Below are positions 7,127-13,678 of a stretch of 13,678 nt of DNA, piece by piece. This DNA is from Acidobacteriaceae bacterium (lineage in GTDB: Bacteria > Acidobacteriota > Terriglobia > Terriglobales > Acidobacteriaceae), in the NCBI GenBank assembly GCA_003165855.1, contig PMXH01000512.1, positions 17,932 through 31,609 on the forward strand. Reading direction: 5' to 3'. Below the pieces are notes generated by a model. It was not told the DNA's origin. It saw only the letters and a list, made by a program, of their open reading frames with translations, and ran no database searches. The position numbers and the translations under genes are program-made. Each line of letters starts with the position of its first letter. The stretch's first letter is position 1.

Positions 7127-9586
7127 ATGAACATCAGTAGAGCCAAGAAGCTCGTCACAATTCTTCGCGACACTCTGGCAGCTTTGCGGAACGCTCCGGC
7201 CACCGTCGTTCTGCTTACTCTGGTGGCACTCCTGCCGCTGGCAGCGATGGCGCAGAATCCTGTGCCACTGGTTTATCAACCGACGGCGCCGACTTCTTCA
7301 GCGCCCGGCGGAAGTACGTTTACGCTCACCGTCACGGGAGCAGGATTTGTTTCGGGATCGGTCATCAATTGGAATGGAACCCCGCAGACCACCAATTACG
7401 TGAGCGGCAAAGAGCTGACCACTTCAATTCCGGCCACTGCCATAGCGAAAGGCGAGACGGCCACGGTTACGGTGACCAGTCCTGCTCCGGGAGGAGGCAA
7501 GTCCAACCCCGCCTTCTTCACCGTGAGCGCAAGCTACACCGCGGTGTCGCTGCTGCGCAATGACATCTCTGCGGGCGCTCCAGATGGCTTGGCCGCAGCG
7601 GACTTGATTGGAAACGGCATCTTGGATCTGGTGGTGGCCAATAACCCTACGACCAACGGCACTGGCAATGACGTTGCCGTTTACATCGGGAATGGCGATG
7701 GCACGTTCCAAACGCCTGTGACCTACGCGGTCGGTCATCCTGGAGCCGTCACGCTCGCCGACTTCAACGGCGACGGCAAATTGGACATTGCCGTCCTGCA
7801 GCCGGCCGCCGGAAAGGTTTCCATCCTGCTGGGCAATGGGGACGGCACTTTCGGAGCCGCTCAGCCATACGCCACCGGTCAGAGCCCATGGGCACTCGCC
7901 GCTGCCGATGTCAATGGAGATGGCTTTCTCGATTTAGTGATCGCCAACTTAGACGGCAATAGTGTTTCCGTTTTGCTGGGCAATGGGAACGGAACCTTTC
8001 AGACCCACCAGGACTACGCCACGGGAGTTAATCCCGAGGCTGTGGCGGTGGGGGACTTCAACGGAGACGGCAAACTTGACTTGGCCGTTGCCAATAATAG
8101 CAACAGTACGGTTTCCATTCTGTTGAATAACGGTAGCGGAGGTTTCCCCACGCATACCGACTTGGCGACGGCTTCGCTTCCCACCGGAGTCGTAACTGCA
8201 GACTTCAACGGAGACGGTAATCTCGACCTCGCGCTATCGACCGCCGGTCAAGCCGTCTCGGTCCTGCTGGGCAACGGGGACGGAACCTTCCAGACGCAGA
8301 AGGAATACACCACGGGCGTAAATTCGCAGGCGATCGCCACGGCGGATATGAACTCCGACGGCTTCCTGGATCTGGTGGTGGCCAATTACGTCGACAGTAC
8401 CCTCTCGGTTCTGCTGGGTAAGGGCGATGGAACCTTCAAAGTCCAAAATGTCTATCCCACGAACACCGGCCCGAACTCTCTGTCTATCGGAGATTTCAAC
8501 AATGACGGGAAACTTGACGTGGCGGTGGTTGATTCCACGGCAAAACTGGTCAGTGTGCTGTCCCAGTCCCTGATCTCCGTCACTCCCACTGTCGTTCAAT
8601 TCGGTTTAGAGGAGCTTGGTATTGCCAGCGCTCCTATGAACATCACGCTCAAGAATTCCACGACGGCTGCGTATGGGATTTCCGGAGTCACCATCGGCGG
8701 AACTTATGCCGCCGACTACTCGAAGGGGACAACCGGCACCTGCGGCACCTCGTTGGCAGCCAAAGCAACCTGCACCATTGCCTTGATCTTCGATCCGCAA
8801 CCGACGGGTCAAGAGTGGTGGCTGAACACGCCGGGCCTGAACGCCCAAGTCGTGGTAAGCGGCACGAACGGCAGCTTCCTCGGCGGCGGCTTGTCGGGGA
8901 CCTCGCAAGTTGCCATCAACCTTGGACCCACGCGTCACGCTAAGTTCAAGACCCAACTGGTGGGCACTTCCAGCGCACCGCAGACCTTTACCTTCACCAA
9001 CGAGAGCGGCGTGCCGATTACCTTCACCGGGCAGTACTACAATGAGCCCCAAGGGATCATCATCATCGGCGCCAATGCCCCCGACTTCCTGATATCTGCC
9101 ACTACCTGCCCCGTTGCCCCTGCCACCTTGGCGGGTGGGGCGAGTTGCACGGTGAGTGTGGTTTATCACCCCACCATCGTGAGCACCGGGGAATTCGCAA
9201 CTTTGGATTTCTTCGGCACTTTCTCTCCGGGGAATGGACAGCAAGCGGTGGAGTTCCAGGCGCAGAGCACGGGGGTCTCAATTACTCCTTTGAGTCTGAC
9301 CTTCCCAGCGACCACGGTCGGCAGCTCCAGCGCTCCCAAGACGGTAACGTTCACCAACGCTGGAAGTTCGCCTCTGTCGATCCTGAGCGTCACGATTCAG
9401 GGGACAGACCCCAGGGACTTCACTCAAACCAACAACTGCCAGCCCAGCGTGGCGGGCGGAGCGAGCTGCACGTTTACGGTTACCTTCACGCCACAAGCGA
9501 CCGGCACACGCACGGCAACGTTGATGATCGGAGACCACGATACCACCGGACCGCAGTCGATCCCCTTAACCGGAACCGGACAATAA
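7127..9586 (+). CDS. Secreted FG-GAP/VCBS propeller protein with TIG and ASH-like domains
   Basis: The 819-residue product has a long signal peptide: basic residues, then VVLLTLVALLPLAAMA with likely cleavage before Q43. An IPT/TIG-like Ig domain follows (about 47-134). Next are seven FG-GAP/VCBS repeats, with Ca-binding DxNxDGxxD-type loops starting at residues 159, 212, 261, 310, 359, 407 and 456. The period is about 49, and only the first loop (DLIGNGILD) is degenerate. Seven blades would close a beta-propeller. Three choice-of-anchor-D/ASH-like modules end the protein (about 483-593, 596-717 and 718-818), each with a cysteine pair (C539/C549, C661/C674, C771/C781) that could form disulfides. 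Such proteins are abundant in Acidobacteriota and are thought to act in adhesion or binding outside the cell. No catalytic residues and no sorting signal were seen. It stands 128 nt after the carbamoyltransferase gene and probably has its own promoter. Confidence 0.9.
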   Translation: MNISRAKKLVTILRDTLAALRNAPATVVLLTLVALLPLAAMAQNPVPLVYQPTAPTSSAPGGSTFTLTVTGAGFVSGSVINWNGTPQTTNYVSGKELTTSIPATAIAKGETATVTVTSPAPGGGKSNPAFFTVSASYTAVSLLRNDISAGAPDGLAAADLIGNGILDLVVANNPTTNGTGNDVAVYIGNGDGTFQTPVTYAVGHPGAVTLADFNGDGKLDIAVLQPAAGKVSILLGNGDGTFGAAQPYATGQSPWALAAADVNGDGFLDLVIANLDGNSVSVLLGNGNGTFQTHQDYATGVNPEAVAVGDFNGDGKLDLAVANNSNSTVSILLNNGSGGFPTHTDLATASLPTGVVTADFNGDGNLDLALSTAGQAVSVLLGNGDGTFQTQKEYTTGVNSQAIATADMNSDGFLDLVVANYVDSTLSVLLGKGDGTFKVQNVYPTNTGPNSLSIGDFNNDGKLDVAVVDSTAKLVSVLSQSLISVTPTVVQFGLEELGIASAPMNITLKNSTTAAYGISGVTIGGTYAADYSKGTTGTCGTSLAAKATCTIALIFDPQPTGQEWWLNTPGLNAQVVVSGTNGSFLGGGLSGTSQVAINLGPTRHAKFKTQLVGTSSAPQTFTFTNESGVPITFTGQYYNEPQGIIIIGANAPDFLISATTCPVAPATLAGGASCTVSVVYHPTIVSTGEFATLDFFGTFSPGNGQQAVEFQAQSTGVSITPLSLTFPATTVGSSSAPKTVTFTNAGSSPLSILSVTIQGTDPRDFTQTNNCQPSVAGGASCTFTVTFTPQATGTRTATLMIGDHDTTGPQSIPLTGTGQ

Positions 9587-9595
9587 AGCAACAAC

Positions 9596-9626
9596 GCCAC
9601 CGTCGCCTGGACCGGGCGGCGGTGGC
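9596..9626 (+). terminator. GC-rich hairpin after the FG-GAP protein gene
   Basis: A 12-bp stem (9596-9607 with 9615-9626, one T/G wobble) encloses a 7-nt loop and starts 9 nt after the stop codon. No T-run follows. Its position suggests a terminator-like or 3'-end-protecting structure. Confidence 0.55.
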
Positions 9627-9673
9627 GGGCTTGCGCAGACGTTGCGAATCTTCTAACCTACAACGACTCTCAC

Positions 9674-9697
9674 TCGGGTAGCGTCCAGCCTACCCGA
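9674..9697 (+). promoter_or_regulatory. Hairpin just upstream of the oxidase ribosome binding site
   Basis: TCGGGTAG (9674-9681) and CTACCCGA (9690-9697) form a perfect 8-bp stem with an 8-nt loop. TTCTTC follows at 9698-9703, then the AGGAG ribosome site (9706-9710). It may be a second, weak terminator of the upstream gene or a leader structure that affects translation of the gene at 9717. Confidence 0.4.
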
Positions 9698-9705
9698 TTC
9701 TTCAC

Positions 9706-9710
9706 AGGAG
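9706..9710 (+). promoter_or_regulatory. Ribosome binding site of the oxidase gene
   Basis: AGGAG lies 6 nt before the ATG at 9717 and fixes the start that gives an intact signal peptide. Confidence 0.7.
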
Positions 9711-9716
9711 ATAGGG

Positions 9717-11726
9717 ATGAGAACGAAACAACATTTTTTGATTGCGGCGGTAACCGCCGCGCTGTTGCTGATTGTGTCGGCTCCTTTCGCCGCCGCCCAG
9801 ACCCTTCAGTCCATTACCATCATCCAGATCTATGATTTGAGTGAGCCCACGTCCATCGGCGTAGGTGCGCTCCGGCAATTTACCGCATATGGGAACTATT
9901 CTGACGGTAGCCAGCAGTATCTGACCCAGCAGGCCACCTGGACTTCGGCCGACACGGCCATCGCAACCGTGACGCCGACCATGGGCCTGGTTACCGCCGT
10001 GGGTGCGGGAACGACCAATATTAGCGCCACCTTCAACGGCATCACCGGGTCGAGCAGCCTTACCGTCATAGCGACGGCGCTTACCGCTATCGGCGTCACT
10101 CCCTCGGCGAGTTGGTCGTTGCAGGTCGGCGCGACGCTGCAGTTCAGCGCTACCGCGGAATACGGGGACGCAACCATAACCAACATTACGTCGACTTCGG
10201 CTTGGACTTCATCGGCGCCGACTGTTGCGACGGTCAGCTCCACCGGTCTGGTCACGGCAGTCGCAGCCGGCACAAGCACCATCACAGCGACATTTGGCGG
10301 ACATAGCGGCAAGATGACGCTCACCGTCACTACCACCGCCCCCGCCAATGTTGGTCAGTGGGGCCCACCGCAAAGTTTGGGTATGCTCGCGATCCACGCC
10401 GCTCTCCTTAACACGGGAAAGGTTCTTCTCTGGGGCTACCCAGTCGGACGTTCCGGGGGGCCCTCGCCCGCTCGGCTATATGATCCAGTCGCCAACACCT
10501 TCACGGACGTAACCGTGCCGTGGCCCATCGATATCTTCTGCTCCGCCTTGGCTTTCCTGCCCAACGGCACGCTGCTGGTCGACGGCGGCACCGATGATGC
10601 GCAATTCCCGGCCGATTCCGGCATCACCAATACGACGTTTTTCACTCCCAGCACCGGCCTCTGGTCAACCGGGCCGGTGATGACTTACGCGCGTTGGTAT
10701 CCGACCGTCCTGGCTATGCCCAATGGCACCATTCTCGCGGCCTCAGGAGCGGCCCAGAACGGAACGACCATCGAGAACGAGTTGGAAAGTTACAATCCCA
10801 CCACGAATACATGGACGGTGTTGCCAACGTCCGCCAACATTACCCCACCTGTCGATCTCTATCCTCTCTTGATTGCTCTCGGCAACGGGAATGTGTTCTA
10901 CCCAGCGCCTCGACCGAACAGCACGGTGTTCAATCCGAAAACCAACACTTGGTCTGCCGTCGCCAACATGAACTTTGGGACGCGTGACCATGCGGCTGCG
11001 GTTTTGGAACCTGGCGGGGAAGCGGTGATGATTGTGGGAGGAGCGGCCAACGACATTGGCGGCGGCGGTAGTCCCACCAATACCACGGAGACCATCAACC
11101 TCGCCGCAACCACCCCGGCATGGACCTACGGCACTCCCATGAACGTTGCGCGCTTCAACCACAACTTGCTCTATCTTGCGGACGGCAGCTTGCTGGTCGT
11201 AGGCGGCGACCAAAATCAGCATTACTCTTCGCCCGTGTTTCAATCCGAGCTGTACAGCTTTACGACCGGGAAATGGAGCCTGCTCCCAGCCCAGAGTGCG
11301 GTGCGTGCTTACCACTCGACCGCCCTGCTCCTGCCCGACGGCCGCGTGCTCTCTGCCGGCTCCGACAGCGGCCTGCCGCTCCAGAACACGTACGAAATTT
11401 ACTCTCCCGCATACCTGTTCAACGGCGCGCGGCCGACCATCACCTCTTCGCCCAGTACCGTCAACTACGGAAAGCAGTTCACAGTCGTCACGCCCCAGGC
11501 GTCCAGCATCGGCAAAGTCGCCTTGCTCCGTCCGGGCACAACTACCCACGCTGTCCATATGGACGACAATCGTTATGTGCCTTTGAAATTTACCGTCGGA
11601 TCCGGTCAGATCACCATAACCGCTCCGGCGCAGGCAAACCTGGCGCCCCCGGGCTACTACATGCTGGTCATTCTCAATGGCAAGGGAGTTCCTTCCGTCA
11701 TGCCATTCGTGCAACTAGAGCAGTAA
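9717..11726 (+). CDS. Secreted galactose-oxidase-like radical copper oxidase with two Big2 domains
   Basis: The 669-residue product begins with a signal peptide (MRTKQHFLIAAVTAALLLIV, cleavage likely at AAA/Q28). Two bacterial Ig-like Big2 domains follow (about 30-118 and 121-206), each ending in the usual 'G-x-V-T-A-V-x-A-G-T' pattern. Residues about 212-560 form a kelch-type propeller, and about 573-668 form the C-terminal DUF1929/early-set domain of the galactose oxidase/glyoxal oxidase family. All five expected copper-radical residues can be placed: C275 (IDIFCSA) and Y328 (ARWYPT) for the Cys-Tyr cofactor, Y532-H533 (RAYHSTALLLPDG) and H611 (THAVHMD). Known members oxidise primary alcohols or aldehydes with O2, giving H2O2. 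The active site resembles glyoxal oxidase more than galactose oxidase in its motif wording, but the substrate is not predictable. Big2 domains may tether it to the cell surface or glycans. Confidence 0.88.
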   Translation: MRTKQHFLIAAVTAALLLIVSAPFAAAQTLQSITIIQIYDLSEPTSIGVGALRQFTAYGNYSDGSQQYLTQQATWTSADTAIATVTPTMGLVTAVGAGTTNISATFNGITGSSSLTVIATALTAIGVTPSASWSLQVGATLQFSATAEYGDATITNITSTSAWTSSAPTVATVSSTGLVTAVAAGTSTITATFGGHSGKMTLTVTTTAPANVGQWGPPQSLGMLAIHAALLNTGKVLLWGYPVGRSGGPSPARLYDPVANTFTDVTVPWPIDIFCSALAFLPNGTLLVDGGTDDAQFPADSGITNTTFFTPSTGLWSTGPVMTYARWYPTVLAMPNGTILAASGAAQNGTTIENELESYNPTTNTWTVLPTSANITPPVDLYPLLIALGNGNVFYPAPRPNSTVFNPKTNTWSAVANMNFGTRDHAAAVLEPGGEAVMIVGGAANDIGGGGSPTNTTETINLAATTPAWTYGTPMNVARFNHNLLYLADGSLLVVGGDQNQHYSSPVFQSELYSFTTGKWSLLPAQSAVRAYHSTALLLPDGRVLSAGSDSGLPLQNTYEIYSPAYLFNGARPTITSSPSTVNYGKQFTVVTPQASSIGKVALLRPGTTTHAVHMDDNRYVPLKFTVGSGQITITAPAQANLAPPGYYMLVILNGKGVPSVMPFVQLEQ

Positions 11727-12083
11727 ATCTATGCGTCCGTCGGAGTGGTTGGTGATACTGCCATCCTCTCCGGCGGACGCCTCGCATTCCCAGGGCTCGA
11801 TCCGATGGTTTGACATCGGCTTCGATTTCGCTGGACTCCTCCGCGAACCGCCGCTCCCCCAGCAACTGTCCTGGATTGACGCGATCTCTCGTTGAACCCA
11901 ATCCCCTAAATTACGGGGTTCTTCGATGCCACCTCTGAATCTGGCCAGTGGTTGCCAGACCGTCCCCTCGGTCGAAAGCAGCCCGTCCTTCAGCCGATTC
12001 GCTCCTTGCGACAGATCAATCGCGACGGTCGTTATTGAAGTCCCGCGATCCGAATTCCTTGTAAGGCGAACAAGAAATCATCG
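11727..12083 (+). other. Intergenic region between the oxidase gene and the truncated secreted-protein gene
   Basis: Apart from the hairpin at its start, these 357 nt hold no recognised gene. Two small dyads occur: TCTGGC-8 nt-GCCAGA (11940-11959) and, overlapping its end, GACCG-TCCCCT-CGGTC. No clear promoter hexamers were found. The ATG at 12084 has no strong ribosome site; AAGG at 12063-12066 is about 17 nt away, rather far. Confidence 0.5.
11733..11780 (+). terminator. Long imperfect hairpin after the oxidase gene
   Basis: Starting 7 nt after the stop, 11733-11745 pairs with 11768-11780 over 13 bp with one T/G wobble. Further partial pairing continues inside the loop (GG/CC at 11747-11748 with 11765-11766, and TGG/CCA at 11750-11752 with 11761-11763). 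No T-run follows. It is probably a terminator-like or mRNA 3'-end structure. Confidence 0.55.
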
Positions 12084-13678
12084 ATGAGATTCAAATTGTC
12101 CCTGATGCTGTTCGCTCTGACCGCTGCTAGTGTGGGGCGGGCGCAGACCATGAAAACGGTTGCAGGTTTGAACACGGTCCAGTTCGGGAACATCGGGGCC
12201 ACTGCGGCCCCAGATCCCACCATCGCCGTCGGAACACTTGAATTCTGCGAGCACGTCAACAGTGTTTACCAGTGCTGGTACAAGAACGGCCCGAACGCCC
12301 TTCAGCCGGTAAACTTCATGGGCAACACGTCTCCGAAAACTGACACCACAATCTGGAGCCAGAATGGGAACAATAGCGGAAACACTCCAAATTGCCCCAC
12401 GGCCGACAGTCCCAACGCCCAGATGCTGCACGACAATGTGTACAACCGCTGGATTATGCAAAAGCGGATTCATTCCGCCCTTACAGCTCACGACTACATG
12501 TGCCTGGCGATCAGCAATGTGGAAGACGTGAGCCAGACCAGCCCGAGCTTCAATTGGTTTGCTTACGAGTTCGACTTGGACATGGTGATCCCTAAGAATG
12601 CGGAAGGGAACTATTACTATCCCGACTATCCCCAAGCAGGATTGTGGCAGACGTCTCAAAGCACGACGCCGCCTTACCCAGCGGCCAAAGATCAGGCGAT
12701 GTGGATCGCCTATGATCTGCAGGACACCAACAACGCGGATAACACTAGCGGAATACTGGTTTGTGCCACGGACTTGGCCGGTCTTCGTGCCAGTACAAGC
12801 AATCCCTGGGTCAATAATTCGCATACACCAGCCTGTGTCGTCGCGTATCCGCTGACAGCGTACGATCCACGTGACAACTGGGTCCCCGCGAATAATTCGG
12901 ACACGACCCCTCCCCTATCGTCGGATGGCGAGATGTTCACCTACATGATTGAGCCAGCGCGCGACGGGGTTAGCTATCTAACGGACCCGCTTCACACCCA
13001 AGGGTTTGAACAGTGGACAATTGACTGGACGGCCGCGACTCCTACTCCATCGTTCGTTAACAGTTGGGATCAGCCCTCGACGGAAACGACGGGCGATCAA
13101 CTGGCGTGTTTCATTGCAACCAATTATTACGACACGGTCTGTGTTCCACAGCCGTCCACGGCGCAGACTGGAATTCACATCGATTCGGTGGGAGACCGCA
13201 TGCAGCAGCACTTCCACTACACTTCCAACGGCGGTCAGGGTGGGATCTGGACTTCGGCGCACGCGATCCAAATCAACCCCAGCCAGACTCTGAATCAAAC
13301 CGAAGCCGACCTGCGAGTTTTGCAGTGGAACACTGCTATCCCTCCCGCCATCGAGATTGCGGAGGACCGCCCAGTTACTGATCCCAGCGATCCGAACGCG
13401 TATGTTTTTTTGCCCAGCATCGCGCGCGATCGGGTGGGGAATCTACAAGGGATTCTGGGTGTATCGGGCGCAGGATCGACCGAGCATCCCGGGCTGGATG
13501 CCGTCTATTTGACGGCCGGTGCTTCGACATTGACAAGCTATGGATATATCGCTAGTCCGAGCACCGATGGGGATGCAGAAGGCACGAACCCGTCGAATTA
13601 TCGCTGGGGAGACTGGTATGGAGCGGTTCTGGATCCCAGCGACTCTTGCACGGTGTGGGTGGTCGGAGAATACTTGCC
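12084..13678 (+). CDS. Large secreted protein of an Acidobacteriota family, 3'-truncated
   Basis: From ATG 12084 the frame is open for 531 codons to the window edge, so the 3' end is missing. The product begins with a signal peptide (MRFKLSLMLFALTAASVGRA, cleavage before Q21). The body is rich in Asn, Asp, Thr, Trp and aromatic residues, as in extracellular beta-rich proteins. It includes APDPTIAVGT near residue 42, an opening often seen in secreted propeller-like proteins. Near the end, RWGDWYGAVLDPSD followed by SCTVWVVGEY closely resembles the 'WGDY..m..DP.D.CtfWyt.EY' motif that I recall from large secreted acidobacterial proteins, often followed by Ig-like or choice-of-anchor modules. 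Function is unknown; a sialidase-like propeller fold is a guess. The start is supported by the signal peptide, while the ribosome site is weak. It is the third secreted protein in a row on this strand and probably a separate transcription unit. Confidence 0.8.
   Translation, partial: MRFKLSLMLFALTAASVGRAQTMKTVAGLNTVQFGNIGATAAPDPTIAVGTLEFCEHVNSVYQCWYKNGPNALQPVNFMGNTSPKTDTTIWSQNGNNSGNTPNCPTADSPNAQMLHDNVYNRWIMQKRIHSALTAHDYMCLAISNVEDVSQTSPSFNWFAYEFDLDMVIPKNAEGNYYYPDYPQAGLWQTSQSTTPPYPAAKDQAMWIAYDLQDTNNADNTSGILVCATDLAGLRASTSNPWVNNSHTPACVVAYPLTAYDPRDNWVPANNSDTTPPLSSDGEMFTYMIEPARDGVSYLTDPLHTQGFEQWTIDWTAATPTPSFVNSWDQPSTETTGDQLACFIATNYYDTVCVPQPSTAQTGIHIDSVGDRMQQHFHYTSNGGQGGIWTSAHAIQINPSQTLNQTEADLRVLQWNTAIPPAIEIAEDRPVTDPSDPNAYVFLPSIARDRVGNLQGILGVSGAGSTEHPGLDAVYLTAGASTLTSYGYIASPSTDGDAEGTNPSNYRWGDWYGAVLDPSDSCTVWVVGEYL

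Noticed and set aside
7577..8521. Periodic repeats of about 147 nt considered as a CRISPR or satellite array
   Set aside because: They are protein-coding FG-GAP repeats with diverged codons in an open frame, not identical repeats with unique spacers.
8606..9244. Minus-strand frame of 212 codons over the ASH-like modules
   Set aside because: It lies wholly inside a well-supported secreted protein gene and has no domain or ribosome site.
10743..11714. Minus-strand frame of 323 codons over the oxidase gene
   Set aside because: It is antisense to the conserved copper oxidase region; its Gly/Arg/Val-rich product is typical of shadow frames in GC-rich DNA.

Overview
The window looks like chromosomal DNA of a soil-type Acidobacteriota (Terriglobia/'Koribacter'-like). 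This is inferred from gene content: moderately GC-rich DNA, large secreted proteins built from FG-GAP/VCBS blades, choice-of-anchor-D (ASH-like) modules, Big2 domains and IPT/TIG domains, and a galactose-oxidase-like protein. No rRNA or tRNA gene, CRISPR array, insertion sequence or integrase was recognised, so the assignment has no phylogenetic marker behind it.

Left part (1-7000): surface-glycan genes. An O-antigen ligase/polymerase-like membrane protein (start lies off the window) is followed 38 nt later by a PAPS-type sulfotransferase. A lipoprotein gene of unknown function faces them on the minus strand. After a 379-nt divergent intergenic region come a class I SAM methyltransferase, a second gene-poor stretch of about 375 nt, and a likely two-gene unit of a tiny zinc-ribbon protein and a NodU/CmcH/TobZ-type carbamoyltransferase. 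Ligase, sulfotransferase, methyltransferase and carbamoyltransferase together suggest assembly and decoration (sulfate, methyl, carbamoyl) of an exported polysaccharide or other secondary product. No glycosyltransferase lies inside the window, so the substrate is unknown.

Right part (7127-13678): three large secreted proteins in a row on the plus strand. The first has a TIG domain, a seven-repeat Ca-binding propeller and three ASH-like modules. The second has two Big2 domains fused to a radical-copper oxidase propeller with all five expected catalytic/ligand residues. The third begins at 12084 with a signal peptide, stays open to the end of the window and is cut off there. The spaces after the first two hold strong GC-rich hairpins without U-tracts, and a similar one overlaps the sulfotransferase stop codon.

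The sequence shows no defence system, phage or other clearly new system. The points most worth a second look are the predicted active copper oxidase with Ig-like domains, the zinc-ribbon/carbamoyltransferase pair, the unassigned lipoprotein inside the glycan region, and several well-formed RNA hairpins or dyads in the intergenic DNA.
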